From: Thiobacillus sp.
Lineage (GTDB): Bacteria; Pseudomonadota; Gammaproteobacteria; Burkholderiales; Thiobacillaceae
Assembly: GCF_024708915.1 (NCBI RefSeq)
Contig: NZ_JANJXQ010000024.1
Span: forward strand, 1-12,829
DNA: 12,829 bases
Direction: 5' to 3'
The translations under genes were made by a program, and so were the position numbers. The notes beneath the pieces are model-generated. The model did no database searches. It was not told the DNA's origin and was given only the letters and a program-made list of their open reading frames with translations. Numbering within the stretch: position 1 is the stretch's first letter; the number at the start of each line of letters is the position of its first letter. Below, one piece after another: positions 7,304-12,829 of this stretch.

Positions 7304-8980
7304 TTACATGGCCAGCAAGGGCAGCAGCAGCAACAACGCTTCCCAGCGGAAGCGCGGCGGCGCCTCGATCACCCGGGTGGCGTAAGGCCCCGCGGTGCCG
7401 TCGGCCTCGACCAGCCGCGCGGCCAGGTAATACGTCGCCGGATCGAGCGGCGAGGCATGCAGCCGGCCATCGGCGCTGTCGCCCTGCCAGACGACCCGGG
7501 TGCGTTCGGCGTCGCGTGCCAGCACCAGTTCGTAGCGCAAACCGGCGGGCGGCGGCGGCAAGGCGAGCTTGAGACCGTTTTGCGCGAACGCCGGGGCGGC
7601 CTGGCCAAGGTCGGGCGCGCCCGGCAGCGGATCGTAGACGAAACGCTGCGGCGGCGAGAACGGCCCCTGCTCGTCGCCTTCGATGCTCGCCACCCGCCAG
7701 TGGTAGGCGCCAGGCGCCAATTCCCCGGGCGGAGTCAGGCGCGTTGCCGTGGTCCGCTCGGCCAGCAGCATTCCCTCGAACGCCGCGTCGCGCACCAGCT
7801 CGACCCGGTACGCGTTCGCGCCCACCACCGCGCTCCATTGCAGCGCGGGTTGCGCGCTGCGCACGCGCGCGCCGGGCGCGCTCGGCAACGGCGCAAACGG
7901 GCGCGCGTCGAGCTCGAATGCGTGCACGGCATCGCGTCCCTGCAGGCCTAGGGCGTCGGCCGCGCGCACCCGCAGCACGTAGCGGCCATCGGGCAGGTCG
8001 GCAAAGCTCAGCCGTGGCGCCGCGCTGGCCTGTTCCAGCAGCAGCGGCCCGAACTGCGCCTCCGCCGCCGTCGATTCCCCGGCCTCGCCGGCGCCGGGGG
8101 AATGGCCGGCGCGGGAGGCGATCTGGCCCAGCCATGACACCGCGCCCGGTAAGGCCGGCAGCGTAAAGCGCAGCGGCAGGGCCTCGACCCGCCGCGGCAG
8201 CGCGGACACGTCCGGTGCGAGCAGCAGCGCCGTCGGCGGGCGCGGCGGTTTGCCGGCTTCCGCCAGGCTGCCCTGCCCTGCCATCACGGCCACGCGTTGC
8301 CCGGCCGCAGCCAGGCCCACTTCCCCCTCCAGCGTTTCTTCGCGGGTCACGCGCGGCTCCGCGGCGACGCGGAAGCGGGTGCCGCGCACCGCCGCCACCG
8401 CGGACGGCGTGATCACCTGCAAGCGGCTGCCCGGCGCGCGGCGCGGGTTGGCGCCGACGTCGAGGCGCCCCTGCTGCAGTCGCAGCCGGGTGTCGACCAT
8501 GCCGCCGCCGGCATAGACGCTGACGCTGTCGAGCGTCATGCGCGCACCGGGCTGCAACACCACCACCGAGTCGTCGGCAAAACGCAGCATTGCGCTGCTG
8601 TTGGCGGCGCTGCTCAGGCTGGCCCCGGCGGCCAGCTGGTCGCCCGTCTGCAAGGCGCGCTCCGCGCCATCGGGCAGGCGCAGCCGCACCTGCCCCGTCA
8701 CCGCGACCACCGTCGCCGGCGCCGGCGCATGCCGCAGCCAGGCGAGCGGGATGCGCAAGGCGCTGCCGGGAACCAGACGATAGGGGTTGGCAATGCGGTT
8801 GTGGCGCTGCACCCGCGGCCAGTCGGCCGGGCGTGCCAGATAACGCGCCGACACGCCGATCAGGGTGTCGCCCGGCCGCAGCGTATAGCGCCATTCCGGG
8901 CCGGGGTCGGCGGATTCCGCCGCAACGGGCGCGGCAAACAGCAGAAAGGCGAGCGAACAAAGCCGCAGGCGCACGGTCAT
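7304..8980 (-). CDS. Secreted LysM-FecR domain protein
   Basis: A 558-residue envelope protein. A Sec signal peptide (MTVRLRLCSLAFLLFAAPVAA, likely cut near residue 21) is followed by a LysM domain (about 31-78: YTLRPGDTLIGVSARYL through NPYRLVPGSALRIP), which binds peptidoglycan in the family, and then a FecR domain (about 95-225) with the hallmark VAAVRGTRFRV at 196-206. The rest holds beta-rich, fibronectin-type-III-like repeats (LQWSAVVGANAYRVELVRD; AGLRYELVLARDAERTRVVW). The last residues, WEALLLLLPLLAM, are strongly hydrophobic and could be a C-terminal membrane anchor. Proteins of this LysM-FecR type are commonly found beside CHASE2 sensors and probably act with them in the periplasm. 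The longer frame upstream was rejected because it runs into the inserted element and would hide the signal peptide. No strong Shine-Dalgarno; before the insertion this ATG lay 5 nt after the regulator's stop. Confidence 0.88.
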   Translation of the reverse strand: MTVRLRLCSLAFLLFAAPVAAESADPGPEWRYTLRPGDTLIGVSARYLARPADWPRVQRHNRIANPYRLVPGSALRIPLAWLRHAPAPATVVAVTGQVRLRLPDGAERALQTGDQLAAGASLSSAANSSAMLRFADDSVVVLQPGARMTLDSVSVYAGGGMVDTRLRLQQGRLDVGANPRRAPGSRLQVITPSAVAAVRGTRFRVAAEPRVTREETLEGEVGLAAAGQRVAVMAGQGSLAEAGKPPRPPTALLLAPDVSALPRRVEALPLRFTLPALPGAVSWLGQIASRAGHSPGAGEAGESTAAEAQFGPLLLEQASAAPRLSFADLPDGRYVLRVRAADALGLQGRDAVHAFELDARPFAPLPSAPGARVRSAQPALQWSAVVGANAYRVELVRDAAFEGMLLAERTTATRLTPPGELAPGAYHWRVASIEGDEQGPFSPPQRFVYDPLPGAPDLGQAAPAFAQNGLKLALPPPPAGLRYELVLARDAERTRVVWQGDSADGRLHASPLDPATYYLAARLVEADGTAGPYATRVIEAPPRFRWEALLLLLPLLAM

Positions 8981-8987
8981 GAGGCTA

Positions 8988-9011
8988 GGGCGTGTTAACA
9001 CTAATTTCGCG
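8988..9011 (+). repeat. Left terminal inverted repeat of the MITE
   Basis: A 24-bp terminal repeat beginning GGGCGTGTT. It pairs with 9229-9252 with mismatches only at its 10th and 22nd bases. The adjoining TA at 8986-8987 is the left copy of the presumed target duplication. Confidence 0.85.
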
Positions 9012-9023
9012 TCCGCGTTGCCG

Positions 9024-9108
9024 CGAGAAAGCGATGGATGCAAGGCGCGTCGCGCTGGCAAGGGCCATCCCTTTCCAAGCGGCGCAACGCCGCAGACGCG
9101 CTTTCTCG
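9024..9108. repeat. Internal palindrome 1 of the MITE
   Basis: CGAGAAAGCG (9024-9033) and CGCTTTCTCG (9099-9108) are perfect inverted repeats enclosing about 65 bases, which include smaller self-complementary runs such as GCGGCGCAACGCCGC (9079-9093) and AAGGGCCATCCCTT (9060-9073). In RNA this would fold as a branched hairpin. Confidence 0.6.
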
Positions 9109-9126
9109 GGGCAACCCGAAGGGACG

Positions 9127-9218
9127 GGCCGATTCGGGCGCATGCCTTTGCCGCGAGCCGCTTGCAGTGAACGACACTGCTGCGCGTCTCGCTTCGCGGC
9201 CTGCATCCCGAATCGGCC
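9127..9218. repeat. Internal palindrome 2 of the MITE
   Basis: GGCCGATTCGGG (9127-9138) and CCCGAATCGGCC (9207-9218) are perfect 12-bp inverted repeats. Similarity continues imperfectly inward, with GCATGC and CCGCG on the left against GCATC and CGCGG reversed on the right, giving a second large stem beside palindrome 1. Confidence 0.6.
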
Positions 9219-9228
9219 TCGTCGCGGG

Positions 9229-9252
9229 CGTGAAATTAGTGTCAACACGCCC
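9229..9252 (-). repeat. Right terminal inverted repeat of the MITE
   Basis: The 24-bp partner of 8988-9011, ending CACGCCC on the plus strand. The adjoining TA at 9253-9254 is the right copy of the target duplication and forms the TA of the TAG stop codon of the response regulator. Confidence 0.85.
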
Positions 9253-9935
9253 TATTCCACGCGCTCCAGCCGATAGCCCTGACGGTACACCGAAGTCAGC
9301 CGCCAGCCGTTTTCCGGCACCAGCTTCAGCTTGCCGCGCAGGTGGCTGACGTGGACATCCACGGTGCGGGTATCGATGTCGGGGCTGGAGCCCCACACCA
9401 CCTGGATCAGGTGTCCGCGCGGCAGCAGCATGCCGACGCGGCCGAAGAAATACAGCGCAAGCTCGGTTTCCTTTTCGGTCAGCTTCACCGGCTGTCCGTC
9501 CAGTTCGAACTTGCGGTTGCCGAAATCCACCTGGACCGGGCCGAAGTCCTGCACCGGCTCCGGGCGCAACTGCGCCGAGCAGCGCCGCGCCACCGCGTGG
9601 ATGCGCGCGATCAGCACGCTGCGCGATGGCGGCTTGACCATGTAATCGTCGGCGCCGGCCTGGATCACCTGCACCACGTCCTCCTCCGCGTCGCGCCCGG
9701 TCAGGAACAGCACCGGCGGCAGCGTGCCTTTCAGCTTGAGGTTGGCCATGACGTCGGGGCCGCTGATGTCGGGCAATATCCAGTCGAACAGGCACAGGTC
9801 GTAGCGTTCGTCGGAGAGCGCGCGTATGCACTCGCGCCCGGAACGGAACCAGCTCACGCTATGCCCGGCCTGTTCCAGCCATTCGATGATGTTGGCGGCA
9901 AATGCCGCGTCGTCTTCCAGGAATGCGATTTTCAT
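9252..9935 (-). CDS. OmpR/PhoB-family response regulator
   Basis: A 227-residue two-domain regulator. Receiver domain (1-115): acidic pocket E7-D8-D9, phosphoacceptor D51 in LCLFDWILPDISG, T79 in FLTGRD and K101 in MVKPPS are all present. C-terminal winged-helix DNA-binding domain (about 125-225): LTEKETELALYFF, the recognition-helix region DTRTVDVHVSHLRGKLKL, and the C-terminal hairpin ending YRQGYRLE, typical of OmpR/PhoB. I chose the ATG at 9935 because MKIAFLEDD is the canonical receiver start; an in-frame ATG 12 codons upstream (9971) is possible and neither has a clear Shine-Dalgarno. The TAG stop sits at the edge of the inserted MITE. It most likely receives phosphate from the CHASE2 kinase encoded two genes downstream; no other kinase is in the window. 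Confidence 0.93.
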   Translation of the reverse strand: MKIAFLEDDAAFAANIIEWLEQAGHSVSWFRSGRECIRALSDERYDLCLFDWILPDISGPDVMANLKLKGTLPPVLFLTGRDAEEDVVQVIQAGADDYMVKPPSRSVLIARIHAVARRCSAQLRPEPVQDFGPVQVDFGNRKFELDGQPVKLTEKETELALYFFGRVGMLLPRGHLIQVVWGSSPDIDTRTVDVHVSHLRGKLKLVPENGWRLTSVYRQGYRLERVE

Positions 9936-10018
9936 TGTCGGATACGATGACAGCCGGATGTCGGTATTCATGGAGCACGGATTGTGGGTGGAAAAGCCAA
10001 AGCGGGACTAGTGGCAAT

Positions 10019-11539
10019 CTACCAGCAAGGCGCCGTTTCCATGAAATTTTGCAAATGCTTTGCATTTTCGCCAGGCGCGTCGGCCGTGTCGGCCGCCTGC
10101 TGCGCCGCCAGCCAGCCGAGCACGAATTGCCCCATCGGTTCCGTGTCCAGCCGGGCCTCAGCCAGCAAGCCCCGCGCCATCCGCGCATCGTTGGCGCGGC
10201 CCAGGCTGTCCTGTGCATCCCGCAGCACAGCCTGGTATCGTGCACCCCTGCCGCGGGCGAACAGTTCCTGGAAAAATTCGGCCGCGTAGCGCTGGCGCTT
10301 GATCGCAATGCGCAGGGCATGGCGCTGTTCCGGCTGCAGTTGCGCGAATCTGCGCGCACCGCGGACGATGGGGCGATGCCCCTTCTGCAGCGCCCGGCGC
10401 GCCCACTTTTTCAATGGCGACAACTGGACCAGGCGCTGCGTTTCGGCGGCGGCGCGCCAGCCGCGCTGCAGCAGCCAGCGCTGGAATGCCAGCAGCCACG
10501 CGCCCGGCTGCGCCTGCGCGAGCGCCGTCCGCATGGCCGCCCGCACCCCGGTTCTGCGCGCCTCCAGTGCTTGCCGGCCGCGCTGCCATTGCGCCGCATC
10601 GGCGTAATGCGGCGCAATCGCCGGCAGGGTCTCGCTGCACAGCACGTCCCAGTCGCGTGCGGAACCGAGGGCGGCGGCCAGCGCGCGCAGCTGCGCCAGC
10701 AGCGCATCCGGCACCGCGCACACCCGCCGGTATAGCCGCAGCGCCGCGCGCAGGCGCCGCAGCGCCACCCGCGCCTGGTGCACGTATTCGATATCGTCGG
10801 ATACCAGCACCCCCGGCAGATTGGCCTGGAACTGCGCCAGGCAGGCCTGGCAGATCGCGGCAAAGCCGTCTTCCACGCTCATTCCACTGTCCAGCGCCAG
10901 CGGCGCAGATTTGGCCGGCGTTGCCTCCTCGCCACGCGCCAGGCGCACGCCCCGGTCGGCCTTGCTGTCATCCAGCGGCACGCAGTCGAACCGCCGCGCC
11001 CAGTCCTGCGCCAGTACAAACAAGGTATCCGGTTGACCGGCCCGGAGTTCGAGCTCGATCTCGCAAATCGGCTGGCTGTGCCGGCCAGCGCGCACCTCGC
11101 CCACATCCAGCGCCACTTCGATTTCCGCGCCGCCACGACTGTCGATCAGCCAGGCGGTGCGGTTGAAGCGCGTTTCGAACACCACTCCCAACTGTGCACG
11201 CAGTGCCTCCGGCACCAGCGCGCGCGCTTCGGGCGGAAATTTTTCCCAGTCCAGCTGGCTGCGGGATATCGCCATTTCGTATTCGGCGCGCCGCGACAGG
11301 CCGCCGTGCCGCTCGCCCTCGGTTTTCAGCGTTTGCAGCCAGCGCCGCCCGGTTCGCCGCACCCTGACCGCCACGCCGAGTGCGCTCAGGGAAAAATCCG
11401 GCGTATCGAAATAACGCGTGACGAGTTCCTGCTGCAGCGGTGCGTTGTGCTGCCGCGCCATCAGCTTCGTGAATGCCGCCGCCCGCTGCGGGGACAACGC
11501 CAGCTTGAGCTCGATTTCGACCGGCTGCGATGTTGTCAT
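10019..11539 (-). CDS. CYTH-CHAD domain protein (predicted inorganic triphosphatase / polyP-binding)
   Basis: A 506-residue cytoplasmic protein. CYTH domain (about 5-205): the signature ExExK is E8, E10, K12 in VEIELKLAL, with further tunnel residues in VAVRVRRTGRRWLQTLKTEG (57-74), EYEMAI (86-91), FETRFNRTAW (121-130), EIEVALDVGEV (139-149), CEIELELRAG (159-168) and SKADRGVRL (192-200). CHAD domain (about 220-480): HQARVALRRLRAALRLYRR with H254, and the second half-repeat RHALRIAIKRQRYAAEFF (406-423). CYTH proteins of the E. coli YgiF type hydrolyse inorganic triphosphate, and CHAD domains bind polyphosphate through their conserved histidine/arginine/lysine faces. Its place next to divergent ppk1 fits a polyP role. 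The ATG at 11539 is required to keep the ExExK motif; it has no strong Shine-Dalgarno and lies inside the PhoB-box-like sequence. An 83-nt gap separates it from the response regulator gene. Confidence 0.92.
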   Translation of the reverse strand: MTTSQPVEIELKLALSPQRAAAFTKLMARQHNAPLQQELVTRYFDTPDFSLSALGVAVRVRRTGRRWLQTLKTEGERHGGLSRRAEYEMAISRSQLDWEKFPPEARALVPEALRAQLGVVFETRFNRTAWLIDSRGGAEIEVALDVGEVRAGRHSQPICEIELELRAGQPDTLFVLAQDWARRFDCVPLDDSKADRGVRLARGEEATPAKSAPLALDSGMSVEDGFAAICQACLAQFQANLPGVLVSDDIEYVHQARVALRRLRAALRLYRRVCAVPDALLAQLRALAAALGSARDWDVLCSETLPAIAPHYADAAQWQRGRQALEARRTGVRAAMRTALAQAQPGAWLLAFQRWLLQRGWRAAAETQRLVQLSPLKKWARRALQKGHRPIVRGARRFAQLQPEQRHALRIAIKRQRYAAEFFQELFARGRGARYQAVLRDAQDSLGRANDARMARGLLAEARLDTEPMGQFVLGWLAAQQAADTADAPGENAKHLQNFMETAPCW

Positions 11540-11550
11540 ATAACTGTCAT
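11533..11550 (+). promoter_or_regulatory. Candidate PhoB box (Pho box) facing ppk1
   Basis: TTGTCATATAACTGTCAT agrees with the E. coli Pho-box consensus CTGTCATAWAWCTGTMAY at 17 of 18 positions; only the first base differs (T for C). The two TGTCAT half-sites are 11 bp apart, as required for PhoB dimers. Its direction points toward ppk1. It also covers the CYTH-CHAD start codon (11537-11539). ppk is a known Pho-regulon member in several proteobacteria. Binding is predicted, not shown. Confidence 0.65.
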
Positions 11551-11571
11551 GTCATGATTGAAACAGGCGCT

Positions 11572-11577
11572 TATCAT
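11572..11577 (+). promoter_or_regulatory. Candidate -10 box for ppk1
   Basis: TATCAT, five of six matches to TATAAT, 25 bases before the ppk1 ATG. It lies 21 bp after the Pho box, about one helical turn further than in E. coli phoA (about 10 bp), so a third, degenerate 11-bp repeat or a different -10 may be involved. Confidence 0.3.
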
Positions 11578-11602
11578 TGAAGCCCATCTTCGATACTAGA
11601 TC

Positions 11603-12829
11603 ATGACCCCTCCCAGCCCCGACACTCTCATCAACCGCGAACTCGGCATCCTCGAGTTTCAGCGCCGCGTGCTGGCCCAGGCCGACGACCCTGGCATGCC
11701 CTTGCTGGAGCGGCTGAAGTTTCTCTGCATTTTTTCCAGCAACATGGACGAATTCTTCGAGGTGCGGGTGGCCGGGCTCAAGGAGCAGATCCGCGCCAAC
11801 CTGACCCAGCTTTCGCCGGACGGCTTGACGCCGCGCCAGCAGTACCGGGCGGTATCCGAGACCGCGCACGCGCTGGTCGCCCGGCAGTACGAACTGTTCA
11901 ACGAGGACATCATCCCCCTGCTGGCGGAACAGGACATCCACTTCTTTCGCCGCACGCACTGGAGCGAGGCGCAGGCGGTGTGGATCCGCGACTATTTTTT
12001 CCGCGAACTGATGCCGGTACTCACCCCGGTCGGACTCGACCCTTCGCACCCCTTCCCGCGCGTGCTCAACAAGAGTCTCAACTTCGCCGTGGAGCTGTCG
12101 GGCCGCGATGCCTTCGGCCGCAATTCCGGCGCCGCAGTGGTGCAGGCGCCGCGCGCACTGCCACGCGTGATCCGGCTGCCGGAAGACGTCGCCGGCTGCG
12201 AATACGGCTTCGTCTTTTTGTCATCGGTTCTGCACGCCCACGTCGGCGAACTTTTCACCGGCATGACGGTGGAAGGCTGCTACCAGTTTCGCGTCACCCG
12301 CAACTCCGACCTGTTCGTCGACGAGGAGGAAACCAAGAATCTGCGCAAGGCGCTGCAGGGCGAACTGCCACAGCGGCATTTCGGCGCGGCAGTGCGGCTG
12401 GAAGTGGCCGACAACTGCTCGGCCTCGATGGCGGCTTTCCTGCTCGAGCAATTCGAACTCGACGCCGATGCCCTCTACCAGGAGCGCGGCCCGGTCAACC
12501 TGGTACGGCTGATGCAGGTGCCCGACTGGGTCGACCGCCCCGACCTCAAGTTTCCCCCCTTCATCCCCGCCCTGCCGGCGCAGCTTGCCAAGGACACAGA
12601 CATCTTCGCGCAGATCCGCAAGGGCGACATCCTGCTGCACCATCCCTTCGAATCGTTCCAGCCGGTGATCGACTTCATCGACCAGGCGGCCGACGACCCG
12701 CACGTCGTCGCCATCCGCCAGACCGTCTACCGCACCGGCACCGACTCGCAGCTGATGCAGGCGCTGATCCGCGCCGCACAGTCGGGGAAGGAAGTGACCG
12801 TCGTCGTCGAGCTGCTGGCGCGCTTCGAC
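11603..12829 (+). CDS. ppk1: Polyphosphate kinase PPK1, 5' part (cut by window edge)
   Basis: The first 409 residues of a protein that is normally about 690. PPK1 reversibly polymerises the gamma-phosphate of ATP into polyphosphate and is membrane-associated. Seen: N domain with FSSNMDEFFEVRVAGLKEQI (44-63), whose N47 matches the ATP-contacting asparagine; the head domain with LMPVLTPVGLDPSHPFP (136-152) and NKSLNFAVEL; the FRVTRNSDLFVDEEE block (229-243); and the start of the first phospholipase-D-like domain with DILLHHPFESF (342-352), AIRQTVYRTG (370-379) and VELLARFD (402-409), containing the equivalents of E. coli R375 and R405 at R377 and R407. The catalytic histidines lie beyond the edge. 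The ATG at 11603 is the first possible start, since an in-frame TAG lies two codons upstream; no Shine-Dalgarno is visible. It diverges from the CYTH-CHAD gene across a 63-bp spacer. Confidence 0.96.
   Translation, partial: MTPPSPDTLINRELGILEFQRRVLAQADDPGMPLLERLKFLCIFSSNMDEFFEVRVAGLKEQIRANLTQLSPDGLTPRQQYRAVSETAHALVARQYELFNEDIIPLLAEQDIHFFRRTHWSEAQAVWIRDYFFRELMPVLTPVGLDPSHPFPRVLNKSLNFAVELSGRDAFGRNSGAAVVQAPRALPRVIRLPEDVAGCEYGFVFLSSVLHAHVGELFTGMTVEGCYQFRVTRNSDLFVDEEETKNLRKALQGELPQRHFGAAVRLEVADNCSASMAAFLLEQFELDADALYQERGPVNLVRLMQVPDWVDRPDLKFPPFIPALPAQLAKDTDIFAQIRKGDILLHHPFESFQPVIDFIDQAADDPHVVAIRQTVYRTGTDSQLMQALIRAAQSGKEVTVVVELLARFD

Larger units (their letters stand above)
8988..9252. mobile_element. 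MITE-like non-autonomous element, 265 bp, with TA target duplication
   Basis: The left terminal repeat (8988-9011, starting GGGCGTGTTAACACTAATTT) and the right one (9229-9252, reverse complement starting GGGCGTGTTGACACTAATTT) match at 22 of 24 positions. TA flanks both ends (8986-8987 and 9253-9254), matching a 2-bp TA target duplication as made by IS630/Tc1-mariner-type and some IS5-group transposases. The interior has no credible transposase; an 87-codon open frame spans nearly the whole element but is arginine-rich low-complexity translation of the repeats. Inside are two perfect inverted-repeat pairs, 9024-9033 with 9099-9108 and 9127-9138 with 9207-9218. The element is the only non-coding stretch in the window approaching 300 bases. 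Its last base supplies the G of the response regulator's TAG stop. Mobilisation in trans by a full-length relative is presumed, not shown. Confidence 0.85.

Noticed and set aside
4994..7951. A 985-codon open frame on the plus strand
   Set aside because: Antisense shadow of the sensor kinase and LysM-FecR genes, with H/R/Q-rich translation and no recognisable motif.
5304..8960. A 1218-codon open frame on the minus strand across the kinase and LysM-FecR genes
   Set aside because: It is a high-GC shadow frame: arginine/glycine/alanine-rich, no domain recognisable, and it overlaps two well-supported genes read in other frames.
8981..9061. Start of the LysM-FecR gene inside the MITE (27 codons longer)
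   Set aside because: The extra residues derive from the inserted element and would place the signal peptide internally; the ATG at 8980 gives a clean signal peptide.
8985..9248. An 87-codon minus-strand open frame covering the MITE
   Set aside because: It starts and ends within the terminal repeats, has arginine-rich low-complexity sequence, no transposase motif, and changes frame meaning across the palindromes; better explained as part of a non-coding element.
9947..9953. CTGTCAT on the minus strand just upstream of the response regulator ATG, as a second Pho box
   Set aside because: Only one half-site is present; the second half (11 bp later) does not match, and a 7-base motif is expected about once or twice by chance in a window of this size.
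9936..10018. A terminator between the CYTH-CHAD gene and the response regulator
   Set aside because: No stable GC-rich stem followed by a U-run is visible in these 83 bases, so I did not place one; transcription may continue.

Overview
The window is GC-rich and densely coded, and reads as chromosome from a Gram-negative bacterium, most likely a betaproteobacterium. That placement is an inference from base composition, the FliFGHIJ proteins, and the SixA/CHAD/PPK1 neighbourhood; no rRNA or other marker gene fixes the taxon. It holds eleven genes (ten complete, one cut by the right edge) and one short non-autonomous mobile element. No tRNA, rRNA or CRISPR array was seen.

Left part (17-4764, minus strand): a flagellar basal-body and export operon in the order fliF-fliG-fliH-fliI-fliJ. 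Every junction is a 1- or 4-base start/stop overlap (ATGA or TGATG), so translation is tightly coupled. FliH, FliI and FliJ look ordinary. FliF is about 100 residues short and appears to lack the loop that builds the beta-collar of the MS ring. FliG has lost several signature residues (EHPQ, MFXF, two torque-helix arginines). The pair looks like a divergent or specialised rotor. No fliE precedes fliF; sixA does, and a TATAAT box overlaps the sixA stop codon.

Middle part (4841-9935, minus strand): an envelope signalling cassette in transcription order: OmpR/PhoB-type response regulator, secreted LysM-FecR protein, CHASE2 sensor histidine kinase, SixA-type phosphohistidine phosphatase. Between the regulator and the LysM-FecR gene sits a 265-bp MITE-like element with 24-bp terminal inverted repeats and a TA duplication. 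Removing it in silico restores a 5-nt spacer between the regulator's TAG and the next ATG, so it split a compact operon without breaking either reading frame.

Right part (10019-12829): a CYTH-CHAD protein (predicted triphosphatase and polyphosphate-binding domains) on the minus strand, and a divergent polyphosphate kinase gene, ppk1, that runs off the right edge. The 63-bp divergent spacer and the first codon of the CYTH-CHAD gene contain an 18-mer matching the E. coli PhoB-box consensus at 17 of 18 positions, oriented toward ppk1.

Taken together, the right two-thirds looks like a polyphosphate/phosphate-linked locus (PPK1 makes polyP, CHAD probably binds it, CYTH acts on triphosphate) next to an envelope-sensing two-component system with its own phosphohistidine phosphatase. 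Whether the two units are functionally linked is inference from neighbourhood only.
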